From assembly GCF_000152865.1 (NCBI RefSeq), contig NZ_CH672390.1, positions 1,240,001 through 1,304,000 on the forward strand: a stretch of 64,000 nt of DNA. The letters are read 5' to 3'. Of this stretch, positions 43,688 to 53,117 are shown one piece after another. This DNA comes from Erythrobacter sp. NAP1. GTDB lineage: Bacteria; Pseudomonadota; Alphaproteobacteria; Sphingomonadales; Sphingomonadaceae. Position numbers and translations under genes: made by a program. The notes under the pieces are model-generated. The model was not told where the DNA came from. It saw nothing but the letters and a program-made list of their open reading frames with translations, and searched no databases. Position 1 is the stretch's first letter, and each line of letters begins with the position of its first letter.

Positions 43688-44371
43688 ATGATATCAAACT
43701 GGAAAGCCCCCCTGCCTAGCGGAAAAGTCTCGGAAGAGATGCTGCTCTCCATGGAACAGGGGCGCGCGAAACGGGTTCTGATCTTGCCCGCATGGTTTGA
43801 CGAAGCCAACAAGCTGCGCCGCTTTACTGTCGAGGCAATGCGGGCGCTCGACGAAGCTGGAGTCGACAGTTTCCTACCCGATTTGCCCGGGACAAATGAA
43901 AGCCTAGCTCCCTTGGAAGCGCAAACGATCGCAAGTTGGCAAGCGGCAGCAAAGGAGGCCTCGCAGCACGTGTGCGCGACACACGTCCTCGCAATCCGCG
44001 CTGGCGCGATTATCGCCCCGGAGGACCTCCCCGGATGGCATTACGCGCCTCAGTCCGGTCCAAAGCAGCTTCGTGCCATGCTGCGCGCACGAACAATCGC
44101 GTCGCGCGAAGCAGGTATCGACGAGAACAGCGAAGGGCTCATGGACACTGGCCGAAGCGAGGGGCTGGTTCTTGCTGGATGGCGAATTGGCGCTGAGATG
44201 CTGCGCGAGATGGAAACGGCTGAACCCAGAGCAGTTGAGGCTCAGAAAACGATTGTGCAGAAAGAACTCGGCGGCCGGGCATTGTGGCTGAGGGCAGAAC
44301 CTGGCGAGGACGAAGCACAGTCAGCGGCGCTCGCCGCAATCGTGTCAGGCGGCAGGAATGAAAGCGCATGA
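43688..44371 (+). CDS. Exosortase A-associated hydrolase-like protein 2 (TIGR03101-like)
   Basis: This 227-residue alpha/beta-hydrolase-fold protein opens with VLILPAWFDEANKLRR and FLPDLPGTNES. At the nucleophile elbow the sequence is LAIRAGAI, with Arg104 where a Ser, Cys or Asp is needed. It therefore probably does not act as a classical hydrolase. The position next to hydrolase 1 and the opening match the exosortase-associated family. It overlaps the next gene as ATGA. Confidence 0.8.
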   Translation: MISNWKAPLPSGKVSEEMLLSMEQGRAKRVLILPAWFDEANKLRRFTVEAMRALDEAGVDSFLPDLPGTNESLAPLEAQTIASWQAAAKEASQHVCATHVLAIRAGAIIAPEDLPGWHYAPQSGPKQLRAMLRARTIASREAGIDENSEGLMDTGRSEGLVLAGWRIGAEMLREMETAEPRAVEAQKTIVQKELGGRALWLRAEPGEDEAQSAALAAIVSGGRNESA

Positions 44372-45159
44372 GCCGGCTGCAATTCCAGTTCGGCTGCGGG
44401 AGCCTTAAGCTTGCAGGAACGCTCGATACCGCTCCGGGAAGCACTGGCTTGTTGCTGGTGAGCGGCGGCAACGAAATCCGTTCGGGCGCTTTCTCGGGGC
44501 AGTCTCATCTTGCAGCGGCAATCGCTTCAAAAGGCTTCCCCGTTTTCCGCTTCGACCGGCGCGGCATCGGAGCGAGCGAAGGCGAAAACCGCGGCTTTCG
44601 GTCATCGGCCAAGGATATCCGCGCAGCGCTTGAGGCTTTTCGCGGCATGGTCCCGCAAATGGACCGCGTGTTCGCTTTCGGAAACTGTGATGCCGCCTCT
44701 GCCTTGATGCTTACACAGGGCGAAGGGCTAGAGGGCCTAATTCTTTCCAATCCGTGGACCATCGAGAGCGACGAGCACGAAGGCGAAGACGCCCCTACTC
44801 ACACGCCGGATGCTATCCGCGCGAGATATGCTGAGAAGCTCAAGAACCCGCGAGAGATAGCGCGGCTGCTGCGCGGCGGCGTTGATCTGAAGAAACTGGG
44901 AAAGGGCATTGTGTCATCTTTGCGGCCTGCACCTGCGCCGACGACACTCGCGCAGGAAATGCAAGCGGGCCTCAGCGCATTCGAAGGGCATGTCACCATC
45001 CTTCTCGCGACAGCAGACCGAACCGCACAACTGTTTGAAGCGGCATGGGACGAAACCGACCGCCGAATCCACCGGTGTGAAGGCGCCGGACACTCCTATG
45101 TCGAAGACGAGCACCGCGACTGGCTCCAAGCGCAGATCCTCGCCGCTTTGCGAACTTAG
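44368..45159 (+). CDS. Exosortase A-associated hydrolase 1 (TIGR03100-like)
   Basis: This 263-residue alpha/beta hydrolase has the oxyanion loop LLLVSGGNEIRSG, FRFDRRGIGASEGE and the nucleophile elbow FGNCDAAS with Cys107 in place of the usual Ser. A C-terminal His lies in CEGAGHSYVED. A Cys nucleophile suggests thioester or acyl-transfer chemistry, which would fit the adjacent acyl carrier protein. It is the last plus-strand gene of the module and overlaps the convergent methyltransferase gene by 4 bases. Confidence 0.88.
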   Translation: MSRLQFQFGCGSLKLAGTLDTAPGSTGLLLVSGGNEIRSGAFSGQSHLAAAIASKGFPVFRFDRRGIGASEGENRGFRSSAKDIRAALEAFRGMVPQMDRVFAFGNCDAASALMLTQGEGLEGLILSNPWTIESDEHEGEDAPTHTPDAIRARYAEKLKNPREIARLLRGGVDLKKLGKGIVSSLRPAPAPTTLAQEMQAGLSAFEGHVTILLATADRTAQLFEAAWDETDRRIHRCEGAGHSYVEDEHRDWLQAQILAALRT

Positions 45160-46355
45160 CGGCTGAAAACACTCACGAGTTCGACATGCGTCGACCAGCG
45201 AAACTGACCGACCGGTCGCAGCGTTTCGAGCTGGTAACCAGCCTCACACAACACCGCTGCATCGCGCGCCCAGCTCGACGGGTTACAACTTATATAGACG
45301 GTACGCGGGCAATCGCTCTTGGCAAGTTGAGATATCTGCGCCTTCGCCCCTGCCCTTGGTGGATCCAGCAGCACTCCGTCAAACCGGCTAAGCTCCTCTG
45401 CCTGAAGCGGGTTTCGGAAGAGGTCGCGGTGCGTAGTCAGAACGCGGCCGCCTGACCTCGCTGCGGATGCTTTGCACGCCAGATGTGCCGATTGATCCGC
45501 CTCGACAGCCAGAACCTTGCGCCCCTCGGGCCCGCTTCTCGCGAGACCAAAAGCGAATGTTCCGAGACCAGCGAAAAGATCAGCCACGATCCGCGCGTCG
45601 CCCAAAGCGATCCGTGCGTCCGATACCATCAGATCTTCGGCATCCTGTGTCGCTTGGAGAAATGCCCCTGCGGGCAACGCAACGGGTATGCCTGACAGCG
45701 AAACCGTTGCCGGTTCTGGTTCCCACACCGTCTCGGGACCATAGCCCTGATCGATGGTGAGCCGCGCAAGAGCATGCTGGCGTGCGAAATCCAGCGTTCC
45801 TTCGGTCGCCGCAAGCCCCTCCAGCGGGAAATGAGATAGGCCGACATCGACACCCTGATCGCAAAGGGTCAGAGTGATGTCGACGTTCCCCTTGGGACCG
45901 TGTTTCGCGACGAATTCTCGCATGGCCGGAATAAGCGCGGTGAGCTCAGGCCTAAGAACCGGACACTCAGCCAGATCGACAAGCCGATGCGAACCCGCTT
46001 CGCGAAAACCAAGGACTGCGCCGTTCGCAGTCCTGAGGGCATGAAGCGAAGCCCTGCGGCGGCTTTGAACAGGAGAGAGATGCTCGGTCAGAACTTCGCC
46101 GACCTCTACGCCCTGCCCACGCGCTGCATTGATGACCCGATCGCGGACAAAAGCCCGCAACATCTGCTCATCCGCATGTTGAAGCTGGCAGCCTCCGCAG
46201 ACTGCAAAGTGGCGGCACGCAGGATCAACATGATGATCGCCCCGCTCAATCCCTCCATCGGCTGTGATCGTATCGCCTGGTACGGAGAAAGCGACGTGCT
46301 GCCCTGAGGCAGTCACACCATCTCCTTTTGCTGCGAGGCGAACGATCTCGTTCAC
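45156..46355 (-). CDS. RlmD/TrmA-type RNA (uracil-5-)-methyltransferase
   Basis: This 399-residue SAM-dependent enzyme methylates uridine at C5, probably in 23S rRNA. An iron-sulfur cluster site is visible in CRHFAVCGGCQLQH with a later Cys in AECPVL. The SAM motif is VADLFAGLGTFAFGLA and the catalytic Cys is in YISCNPSSW. LDPPRAGA is typical of the family. The chosen GTG overlaps the nnr stop as GTGA and has GGAG 8 bases before it. The open frame further upstream is antisense to no gene but lies in nnr. Which uridine is modified cannot be told. Confidence 0.88.
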   Translation of the reverse strand: MNEIVRLAAKGDGVTASGQHVAFSVPGDTITADGGIERGDHHVDPACRHFAVCGGCQLQHADEQMLRAFVRDRVINAARGQGVEVGEVLTEHLSPVQSRRRASLHALRTANGAVLGFREAGSHRLVDLAECPVLRPELTALIPAMREFVAKHGPKGNVDITLTLCDQGVDVGLSHFPLEGLAATEGTLDFARQHALARLTIDQGYGPETVWEPEPATVSLSGIPVALPAGAFLQATQDAEDLMVSDARIALGDARIVADLFAGLGTFAFGLARSGPEGRKVLAVEADQSAHLACKASAARSGGRVLTTHRDLFRNPLQAEELSRFDGVLLDPPRAGAKAQISQLAKSDCPRTVYISCNPSSWARDAAVLCEAGYQLETLRPVGQFRWSTHVELVSVFSR

Positions 46356-47743
46356 AGGCACTCCGCCAGCGCGCCAGGGACGGCATGAGCAAGCTCGAGC
46401 GGTGTGAAAGCGGCGCCGCATCGTTCGGCAGTCCTGCCGTGCAGCCAAGCGGCTTCGCAGGCTGCATCGAAGGACGTGGCACCTGATGCCATACGGCTTA
46501 CCGCGATCCCCGCCAAAACATCTCCAGTTCCTGCAACCGAGAGCCATGACGGCGCGGGCGGCAACAAGGCGATCCGACCGTCTGGCGCAGCGATTACGCT
46601 ATCTGGGCCCTTGGCCAGAACCACCATTCCGCTTGATCTTGCCAGAGCTATGGCCCGGTCGCGCCGGCTTTCCGCAATGACGCTGAAAGCCCTGCATAGT
46701 GCTTCGAGTTCTCCATCATGAGGCGTGGCGAGAACCGGCAAATTCTCTGGCACCATCTCTGGTCGGAGTAGCACCAAGGCGTCAGCGTCGAGGACCACTG
46801 GTTTTCCTGCGGACAAAACGCTCGAAAGTCGATCACGCGCTTCCTCGTCGCGTCCCAAGCCTGGGCCCAACAGAACGGCGTCTATCCGCTCGTCAGCCAT
46901 TGCATCAGCCAATGGCGAAGTATCGACTACCAATCCGGGGTCGGTGCGCTGCTGAGCCTGTGTGCCAAGCAATTTCACGTAGCCAGCGCCGCTCCGCATG
47001 GCGGCTTCTGTAGCGAGAATGGCAGCGCCGGGCATTTTGCCACCCACAATTGCCGCGAGACCCCTGCGATATTTATGCGCGTCAACAGCGGGCGGTGATA
47101 GTCGAGGCTTTGTCACTACCTGCGCCGCGCCCTCGACAGGCTCGACGCCAATTGGAACCAGGCGTCTCGCCCCCATTTTCGGGCGTCCTGGAAGCAGCCA
47201 GTGTGCGAACTTCCACGCGCCGAGTGCGAGGGTGACGTCGAAATCTGGCAGCTTGTCATTGAGAAGCGCGCCAGTATCGCTCGCAGTGCCCGATGGCACG
47301 TCGATTGCGACCTTGAAGGCGTGACGCTCTGCCAGGTCGCGGAGAAGAAGAGCATGTTCGCCTGACAGTGGGCGGGATAAGCCTGAGCCAAACAAGCTAT
47401 CGACGAAGACGTCCGCACCCCGACCTCTGCCAGAGGTTTGAACAGCGCCTCCCCACAGGTTGCGTGCCTGTTTCGCTGCGTCGGTCTTAGGTTCTACCGG
47501 CGCAATTACGGTCACCTCGTTGCCCGCCTCACGCAGATGGTGAGCGATGACATAGCCATCGCCGCCATTGTTGCCGGGGCCGCAAAGGACGGTAACGCTG
47601 CGACCGGCAGCCAACCGCCTGATCCATTCAGCGGCTCCCCCTGCGGCGGCTTCCATCAATTCGAACACGCTTGTACCCGTGTCGAAAATCCGTTGCTCGG
47701 CGGCCTGCATCTCGAAGGCAGAAAGGACCTGCGCGTTACTCAT
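46352..47743 (-). CDS. nnr: Bifunctional NAD(P)HX epimerase/dehydratase
   Basis: This 463-residue protein repairs hydrated NAD(P)H. The N-terminal epimerase half has VLCGPGNNGGDGYVIAHHLR near residue 53 and SLFGSGLSRPL. The C-terminal ADP-dependent dehydratase half has LLGPGLGRDEEA, TPHDGELEALC and the ribokinase-like VAGTGDVLAGIAVS near 410. The start ATG overlaps the stop of the small lipoprotein gene by 8 bases. Length and motifs fit the fused bacterial form. Confidence 0.94.
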   Translation of the reverse strand: MSNAQVLSAFEMQAAEQRIFDTGTSVFELMEAAAGGAAEWIRRLAAGRSVTVLCGPGNNGGDGYVIAHHLREAGNEVTVIAPVEPKTDAAKQARNLWGGAVQTSGRGRGADVFVDSLFGSGLSRPLSGEHALLLRDLAERHAFKVAIDVPSGTASDTGALLNDKLPDFDVTLALGAWKFAHWLLPGRPKMGARRLVPIGVEPVEGAAQVVTKPRLSPPAVDAHKYRRGLAAIVGGKMPGAAILATEAAMRSGAGYVKLLGTQAQQRTDPGLVVDTSPLADAMADERIDAVLLGPGLGRDEEARDRLSSVLSAGKPVVLDADALVLLRPEMVPENLPVLATPHDGELEALCRAFSVIAESRRDRAIALARSSGMVVLAKGPDSVIAAPDGRIALLPPAPSWLSVAGTGDVLAGIAVSRMASGATSFDAACEAAWLHGRTAERCGAAFTPLELAHAVPGALAECL

Positions 47744-48089
47744 TATTCGCACCAAAAATCAGCGCCTTGTCGACACGATAAACGTCATCTTCGACAGCGA
47801 ATTCCAGCGGATCGCCTTGGCTGATGATTGCGACTTCGGTAGATCCATCGATCGATACAACCGCGCCTCCCTTCTCGCCTTGCTCGATCTCAAAGCGACG
47901 GAAACCGCCATTTGGTCCGTGAATGACAAATCGCTTCGAATTCAGGCGCTCAAGCACGCATTCGTTCGAGTAGTCCGCGCCGGACCCGATCGCACAATCC
48001 ACCAAATCCCCTTGTGGCGCAGGACTTCCAGTGCCGCAGGCGGCAAGAGCGAACGTGCTCAAGGCTATGCTAGATGTCCGCAAACACAT
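47736..48089 (-). CDS. Small lipoprotein overlapping ilvD and nnr
   Basis: This 117-residue protein has a lipoprotein signal with lipobox ALAAC (Cys18). The mature part has two further Cys (DCAIGSG and NECVLERL, about 32 and 44) that could pair in the periplasm. Beta-rich [15 protein letters not shown] and [13 protein letters not shown] follow. I do not recognise the family. It starts 20 bases inside the 3' end of ilvD, in another frame, and ends 8 bases inside nnr. The open frame extends upstream antisense-free through ilvD but only this start makes a coherent signal. Confidence 0.78.
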   Translation of the reverse strand: MCLRTSSIALSTFALAACGTGSPAPQGDLVDCAIGSGADYSNECVLERLNSKRFVIHGPNGGFRRFEIEQGEKGGAVVSIDGSTEVAIISQGDPLEFAVEDDVYRVDKALIFGANNE

Positions 48090-49785
48090 GGGTCTCAGAC
48101 TTGGCGCCCGGGTGAGTGAGCGCTCCGTTTCGTGCGGACCCGACATTCTGCGCGTAACGCCACAGCGCCCCCGACTGATAATCGTTCGTACGCGGCTTCC
48201 ATGCTTTTCGGCGTTCTTCAAGCACGCTTTGGTCGACCTCCAGGTCGATCGTGCCAAGCTCGGCATCGATGCTGATCGTGTCGCCATCCTCGACGAGAGC
48301 GATCGGTCCGCCATCCGCGGCTTCAGGGCCGACATGGCCGATACAGAAACCACGCGTAGCGCCTGAGAACCGCCCATCTGTGATGAGGGCGACTTTCTCA
48401 CCCATACCCTGGCCGTAAAGCGCAGCGGTGGTGGCGAGCATCTCGCGCATTCCAGGTCCACCCTTGGGGCCTTCGTAGCGGATGACGATGACGCTGCCTT
48501 CGACAATGTCGCGCTTCTCGACCGCCTCGAAGGCATCTTCCTCGCATTCGAATACGCGAGCCGTGCCGGTGAATTGCAAACGTTCCATCCCGGCAACCTT
48601 TACGATCGCACCTTCGGGCGCGAGCGAGCCCTTAAGCCCAACCACACCGCCGGTCGGGGTGATCGGGTTCTTTACGTCGTAGAATACCTTTTGATCGGGG
48701 TTCCAGGTGATCTCCTCGATGTTCTCGCCCAGCGTCTTGCCGGTCACAGTCATCGGCCCGGGATCGAGGAACCCTCCTTCGAGCAGTGTCTTCATGCCCA
48801 TGTAGACGCCGCCCGCTTCGTGCATGTCCTTTGCGACGTACTTACCGCCGGGCTTCAGGTCGGCGATGTAGGGTGTCGATTTGAAGATCTCCGCAACGTC
48901 GAAAAGATCGAAATCAATCCCGCATTCGCTCGCCATGGCAGGAAGGTGCAGAGCGGCATTGGTAGAACCGCCGGTTGCGGCGACAACGCGGGCCGCGTTT
49001 TCAAAGGCCGCGCGCGTGCAGATGTCGCGTGGGCGCAGATTTTGCTTAAGCAGTATCATCACCTGCTCGCCCGCGGCGCGAGCGATTTCTTCACGCGATC
49101 TGTAAGGAGCAGGAGCCATGTTGCTGTTCGGCAATGACAATCCGATTGCCTCACCCACGCAGGCCATCGTATTGGCTGTGAACTGGCCGCCACAGGCTCC
49201 GTGTCCGGGACAGGCAACCTTTTCGAGCTCGATCAACTCCTGAAGCGGGCAATTCCCGGCAGCATGCTGGCCCACGGCTTCGAACACATCGACGACCGTC
49301 ACGTCCTTGCCGCGATGAGTGCCTGGGAGGATCGAGCCGCCATAGACAAAGATGCTCGGCACGTTCAGCCGCAGCATGGCCATCATCATCCCGGGCAGGC
49401 TTTTGTCGCATCCGGCAAATCCTACAAGCGCATCGTAACAATGACCGCGCACCGAAAGCTCGACGGAGTCCGCAATGACCTCGCGACTTACCAGCGAGCT
49501 CTTCATGCCCTGATGGCCCATCGCGATCCCGTCCGTAACCGTGATGGTGTTGAAGCGGCGCGGGGTCCCTCCCCCCGCAATGACGCCTTCGCGACAGATA
49601 TTCGCCTGCGGATCGAGCGTTGTGTTGCACGGCGCGGAATCGTTACCAGCACTGGCCACAGCGACGAAGGGGCGTGCGATTTCTTCCTCGGTCATGCCCA
49701 TCGCGTAATAGTAGGAACGGTGGGGCGCGCGTTCAGGCCCGACCGAGACATGGCGGCTTGGCAACTTGGACTTATCGAAGGACAT
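48070..49785 (-). CDS. ilvD: Dihydroxy-acid dehydratase
   Basis: This 571-residue enzyme makes 2-oxoacids in valine, leucine and isoleucine synthesis. The iron-sulfur ligands are in [10 protein letters not shown] (about residue 54), [12 protein letters not shown] (about 122) and [16 protein letters not shown] (about 195). The C-terminal signature is [20 protein letters not shown]. The length is slightly below that of E. coli IlvD and fits the class. It starts 42 bases from the N-formylglutamate amidohydrolase stop. Confidence 0.96.
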   Translation of the reverse strand: MSFDKSKLPSRHVSVGPERAPHRSYYYAMGMTEEEIARPFVAVASAGNDSAPCNTTLDPQANICREGVIAGGGTPRRFNTITVTDGIAMGHQGMKSSLVSREVIADSVELSVRGHCYDALVGFAGCDKSLPGMMMAMLRLNVPSIFVYGGSILPGTHRGKDVTVVDVFEAVGQHAAGNCPLQELIELEKVACPGHGACGGQFTANTMACVGEAIGLSLPNSNMAPAPYRSREEIARAAGEQVMILLKQNLRPRDICTRAAFENAARVVAATGGSTNAALHLPAMASECGIDFDLFDVAEIFKSTPYIADLKPGGKYVAKDMHEAGGVYMGMKTLLEGGFLDPGPMTVTGKTLGENIEEITWNPDQKVFYDVKNPITPTGGVVGLKGSLAPEGAIVKVAGMERLQFTGTARVFECEEDAFEAVEKRDIVEGSVIVIRYEGPKGGPGMREMLATTAALYGQGMGEKVALITDGRFSGATRGFCIGHVGPEAADGGPIALVEDGDTISIDAELGTIDLEVDQSVLEERRKAWKPRTNDYQSGALWRYAQNVGSARNGALTHPGAKSETHVFADI

Positions 49786-49827
49786 TTTGTTTCCCGTAGA
49801 GTTCGATCCGCGTAACAGCCTGTGCCG

Positions 49828-50550
49828 CTAGTCGAGCGCGAGCGCAACCCTTCCACACACATCGGCGATCATGGCAGCCCAGCGCGCCTGGTCTGCGCGG
49901 TTGGAAATCAGATCCTGTCTGACCTCGACTGCGCAATAGGGACGCCCATGCGCCTCCGCATGCCGGTTCATCGTCGCGTTGAGTTCCTTGCCCGAGTACG
50001 GCTCGTTGTCGCCTACATTCAGGCCCAGTTCTCCGAAAAGCCGGATGGCATGGCGAGCGGCGCGGTCATCTTCATTGTAGAGAAGGCCAACTTCCCAAGG
50101 ACGTTCCTCAGTGCTGGTCTCCAGCTGAGGCGTGAAGCTGTGGAGCGAGATGATGAGCTCGGGGGCCGCCTCGTCCAACCATTTGGCCAAGGCTTCGTGA
50201 TAGGGCCGGTGATATCGATCCAGACGTGCCTCGACGTCCGCGCCGATATTGCCAGGGATCAAGTGCCCATCACTTTCGGTCGGGACGACCTTGGGATGGT
50301 CTTCCTCACGGTGCAGATCCACCACCAGACGGCTGATAAGCGCCATGTGAGCAGGAATACCGTGCCGCCGAGCCATTCGTGCGGCAACACCGGCGACGCC
50401 GATGTCCACTCCGATATGCGTTTCCGCCTGATCGGCAGGAATTCCAAGCGGAAGGTCTTCGGGCACGAAGCTCGACGCATGATCTGCCACGCAGACCAGC
50501 CCGCCTCGCTTCAAGTCGCCAATTTGCTTGAACACCTGTCCGTCGATCAT
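49828..50550 (-). CDS. N-formylglutamate amidohydrolase family protein
   Basis: This 240-residue protein has the family pattern: LVCVADHASSFVP near residue 22, THIGVDIGVAGVA, SRLVVDLHRE (about 78) and LIISLHSFTPQ (about 130). The His and Asp/Glu residues bind zinc. Known members hydrolyse N-formylglutamate in histidine breakdown or related N-acylated amino acids; no hut gene is near, so the substrate is open. The ATG at MIDGQVF overlaps the ispE stop as ATGA. Confidence 0.88.
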   Translation of the reverse strand: MIDGQVFKQIGDLKRGGLVCVADHASSFVPEDLPLGIPADQAETHIGVDIGVAGVAARMARRHGIPAHMALISRLVVDLHREEDHPKVVPTESDGHLIPGNIGADVEARLDRYHRPYHEALAKWLDEAAPELIISLHSFTPQLETSTEERPWEVGLLYNEDDRAARHAIRLFGELGLNVGDNEPYSGKELNATMNRHAEAHGRPYCAVEVRQDLISNRADQARWAAMIADVCGRVALALD

Positions 50551-51371
50551 CTCAATTTCCCTGTTAGCAGCCACCAGTCGGGGCGCTTTTTTCTAAGCCG
50601 CTCGGCAGCGTGATCGCGCGCGGCTTCATCGTCATACAATGCAAAACAGGTGGCTCCTGATCCCGACATGCGGGAGAGCCATGCTTCGCCATTCGCGAGT
50701 GCGTCTAGCACATCGCTGATGGGAGGGCACAATTCGAGCGCGGGCGTGGTGAGATCATTGCGCCCTTCGAGGGCGATCTCGCGGGCCGAGCCTTCAGGCA
50801 ACGCGCCACGGTCGCGGCCATCCCACGCCTTGAAAACTGGGCCGGTGGCTAGTGGAACACGCGGATTGACCAAGAGCACGGGCGTACCTGCCAGATCCTG
50901 TGGAGCGCGCTCCAGTTCGGTCCCGGTGCCTCGCCCAACCACCGTTTCACTTCGTACACAGCACGGCACGTCAGCACCGAGCTTTGCAGCGCGAGACTGC
51001 CAATCGTCAGGCAAGCCATGCATTTGCTCTACCAACCTGAAAACAGCGCCCGCATCGGCAGATCCGCCGCCGAGACCCGCCGCGACAGGCAGGTTCTTCT
51101 CAAGGGTGATATCGAGCCCCTGAGCTCGGGAAAGCACCGCGAGCGTTTTGGCAACGAGGTTGTCGAGCGGGTCGTCGATCCCGCCTGCAAACTCACCCAG
51201 CGTGGTCACCCGGTCCTGGTCAGACACTCGCGCACTAAGCACATCGCCTGCATCGACGAAGGCGAACAGCGTCTCAAGCTCATGATAACCATCCTCACGC
51301 CGCCTGCGGACATGCAGCGCGAGGTTGATCTTGGCATATGCGGTTTCGGTGATCGCCAAGAGGCGCGTCAC
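50547..51371 (-). CDS. ispE: 4-diphosphocytidyl-2-C-methyl-D-erythritol kinase
   Basis: This 274-residue GHMP kinase phosphorylates CDP-methylerythritol in the MEP isoprenoid pathway. It opens with AYAKINLALHVRRRREDGYHE and has the ATP loop LPVAAGLGGGSADAGA near residue 90 and the C-terminal SRMSGSGATCFALY. The GTG start overlaps the ETF-QO stop as GTGA; the frame further upstream lies inside the ETF-QO gene. The arrangement ETF-QO-ispE-amidohydrolase suggests one transcript. Confidence 0.95.
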   Translation of the reverse strand: MTRLLAITETAYAKINLALHVRRRREDGYHELETLFAFVDAGDVLSARVSDQDRVTTLGEFAGGIDDPLDNLVAKTLAVLSRAQGLDITLEKNLPVAAGLGGGSADAGAVFRLVEQMHGLPDDWQSRAAKLGADVPCCVRSETVVGRGTGTELERAPQDLAGTPVLLVNPRVPLATGPVFKAWDGRDRGALPEGSAREIALEGRNDLTTPALELCPPISDVLDALANGEAWLSRMSGSGATCFALYDDEAARDHAAERLRKKRPDWWLLTGKLR

Positions 51372-53014
51372 ATATTCGGGTAGTTTGGCCCGCCCCCGCC
51401 TTCCGGGGTCACCCAGTTGATGTTCTGGTTCGGGTCCTTGATGTCGCACGTCTTACAGTGGACGCAGTTCTGAGAGTTGATCTGGAACTTGGGCTCCTTG
51501 CCCTCCTCCTCGATCCACTCATAGACACCCGCCGGACAGTACCGCGCCGAGGGGCCGCCGAAGACCTTAAGCTCGCTTTCGCGCTGCAAGTCGCGGTCGC
51601 CGACCTGCAAGTGGACCGGTTGGTCCTCCGCATGGTTGGTGAAGCTGAAGGCGACGTTAGTGAGGCGATCGAAGCTGATTTCACCATCGGGCTTGGGATA
51701 GTCGATCTTCGGGTAGAGATCGGCGCGGCCCGTCATGGTGTGGTCCTTGTGATGCTTCATGCTGATCGGAAGGCCGATCTTGAGCGTGCGCATCCACATA
51801 TCGATCCCGGCAAGTGCGGTGCCGATATCGCCGCCATACTTGGCAACGGCGGGCTGAGCGTTCTGAACCTTCTTGAGTTCGTCGGCGATCCAGCTGGAAC
51901 GCACCGCACTGTCGTAATCCATCAGCTCGGTCTTTTCGTCGCCAGCCGCAATCGCAGCGGCAATGCTCTCGGCTGCCAGCATGCCGCTCTTCATCGCGGT
52001 GTGGCTACCCTTGATGCGCGGCACGTTGACGAAGCCAGCCGCGCAACCGATCAAGGCGCCGCCCGGGAAGGCAAGCTTCGGCACTGACTGCCAGCCGCCC
52101 TCGTTGATGGCGCGTGCGCCGTAAGCGACGCGTGTGCCGCCTTCGAGATAATCGCGGATCGCAGGATGCTGCTTCCAGCGCTGAAACTCTTGGTAAGGCG
52201 AAACCCACGGGTTCTTGTAATCGAGCGCGGTCACGAAGCCGAGCGCCACCTGACCGTTCGCCTGGTGGTAGAGGAAGCCCCCGCCCCAGCTATCGCTTTC
52301 GGTGAGCGGCCAGCCTTGCGTGTGGATCACGCGGCCCGGCACATGCTTGCTCGGATCGATATCCCACAGCTCCTTGATGCCAAGGCCGTAGACCTGCGGC
52401 TGACAATCGGCCTCAAGGTCGTACTTCGCCTTCATCAACTTGGTGAGCGATCCGCGCGCGCCCTCTGCAAAGAGCGTGTATTTGGCGTGGATTTCCATCC
52501 CGGGCTGGTAATCAGGCTTGTGCGAACCATCGGCGGCAACGCCCATGTCCTGTGTAATAACGCCAGAGACGCGGCCCTGCTCATCGAAGATCGGAGCGGA
52601 AGCCGGGAAGCCGGGGAACACCATCACGCCGAGAGCTTCGGCCTGTTCACCAAGCCAGCGGGTCATGTTGCCGAGCGATCCGGTGTAACAGCCGTGGTTG
52701 CTCATCAGCGGAGGCATTATCGCGTGCGGGAGCGAAGTCTTGCCGCTCTTTGAAAGCACCCAGTGCCAGTTATCGGTCACCGGCGTTTCTGCCATCGGGC
52801 AATCCATGTCGCGCCAATCGGGGAACAGCTCGTTCAGCGCCTTGGGATCGACGACCGCGCCTGAGAGAATGTGCGCTCCGATCTCGGAGCCTTTCTCCAA
52901 TACGACAACCTCAAGCTCTTCATTGATCTGCTTGAGTTTGATCGCAGCTGACAGGCCGGCCGGCCCGCCACCCACAATCACGACGTCGCATGGCATTGAT
53001 TCGCGTTCGCTCAT
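51368..53014 (-). CDS. Electron-transfer flavoprotein-ubiquinone oxidoreductase
   Basis: This 548-residue membrane-associated enzyme passes electrons from ETF to ubiquinone in fatty acid and amino acid oxidation. The FAD motif is VVIVGGGPAGLSAAIKL at about residue 12. GCAAGFVNVPRIKGSHTAM follows in the middle. The C-terminal [4Fe-4S] site uses the Cys of CPAGVYEW and of NCVHCKTCDIKDP. The length is typical. The ATG at MSERESMPCD was chosen since the upstream 20 codons lack family similarity. Confidence 0.95.
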   Translation of the reverse strand: MSERESMPCDVVIVGGGPAGLSAAIKLKQINEELEVVVLEKGSEIGAHILSGAVVDPKALNELFPDWRDMDCPMAETPVTDNWHWVLSKSGKTSLPHAIMPPLMSNHGCYTGSLGNMTRWLGEQAEALGVMVFPGFPASAPIFDEQGRVSGVITQDMGVAADGSHKPDYQPGMEIHAKYTLFAEGARGSLTKLMKAKYDLEADCQPQVYGLGIKELWDIDPSKHVPGRVIHTQGWPLTESDSWGGGFLYHQANGQVALGFVTALDYKNPWVSPYQEFQRWKQHPAIRDYLEGGTRVAYGARAINEGGWQSVPKLAFPGGALIGCAAGFVNVPRIKGSHTAMKSGMLAAESIAAAIAAGDEKTELMDYDSAVRSSWIADELKKVQNAQPAVAKYGGDIGTALAGIDMWMRTLKIGLPISMKHHKDHTMTGRADLYPKIDYPKPDGEISFDRLTNVAFSFTNHAEDQPVHLQVGDRDLQRESELKVFGGPSARYCPAGVYEWIEEEGKEPKFQINSQNCVHCKTCDIKDPNQNINWVTPEGGGGPNYPNM

Positions 53015-53117
53015 CGGCTTTTGTACCCCAATGTAGTTGTGCGCACCCGTTTGCGCATATCTGTCGCAATGCACTTGCTAACGAGGGGTCCGACAGTCAA
53101 GGCCTGCCTTCAAGACT

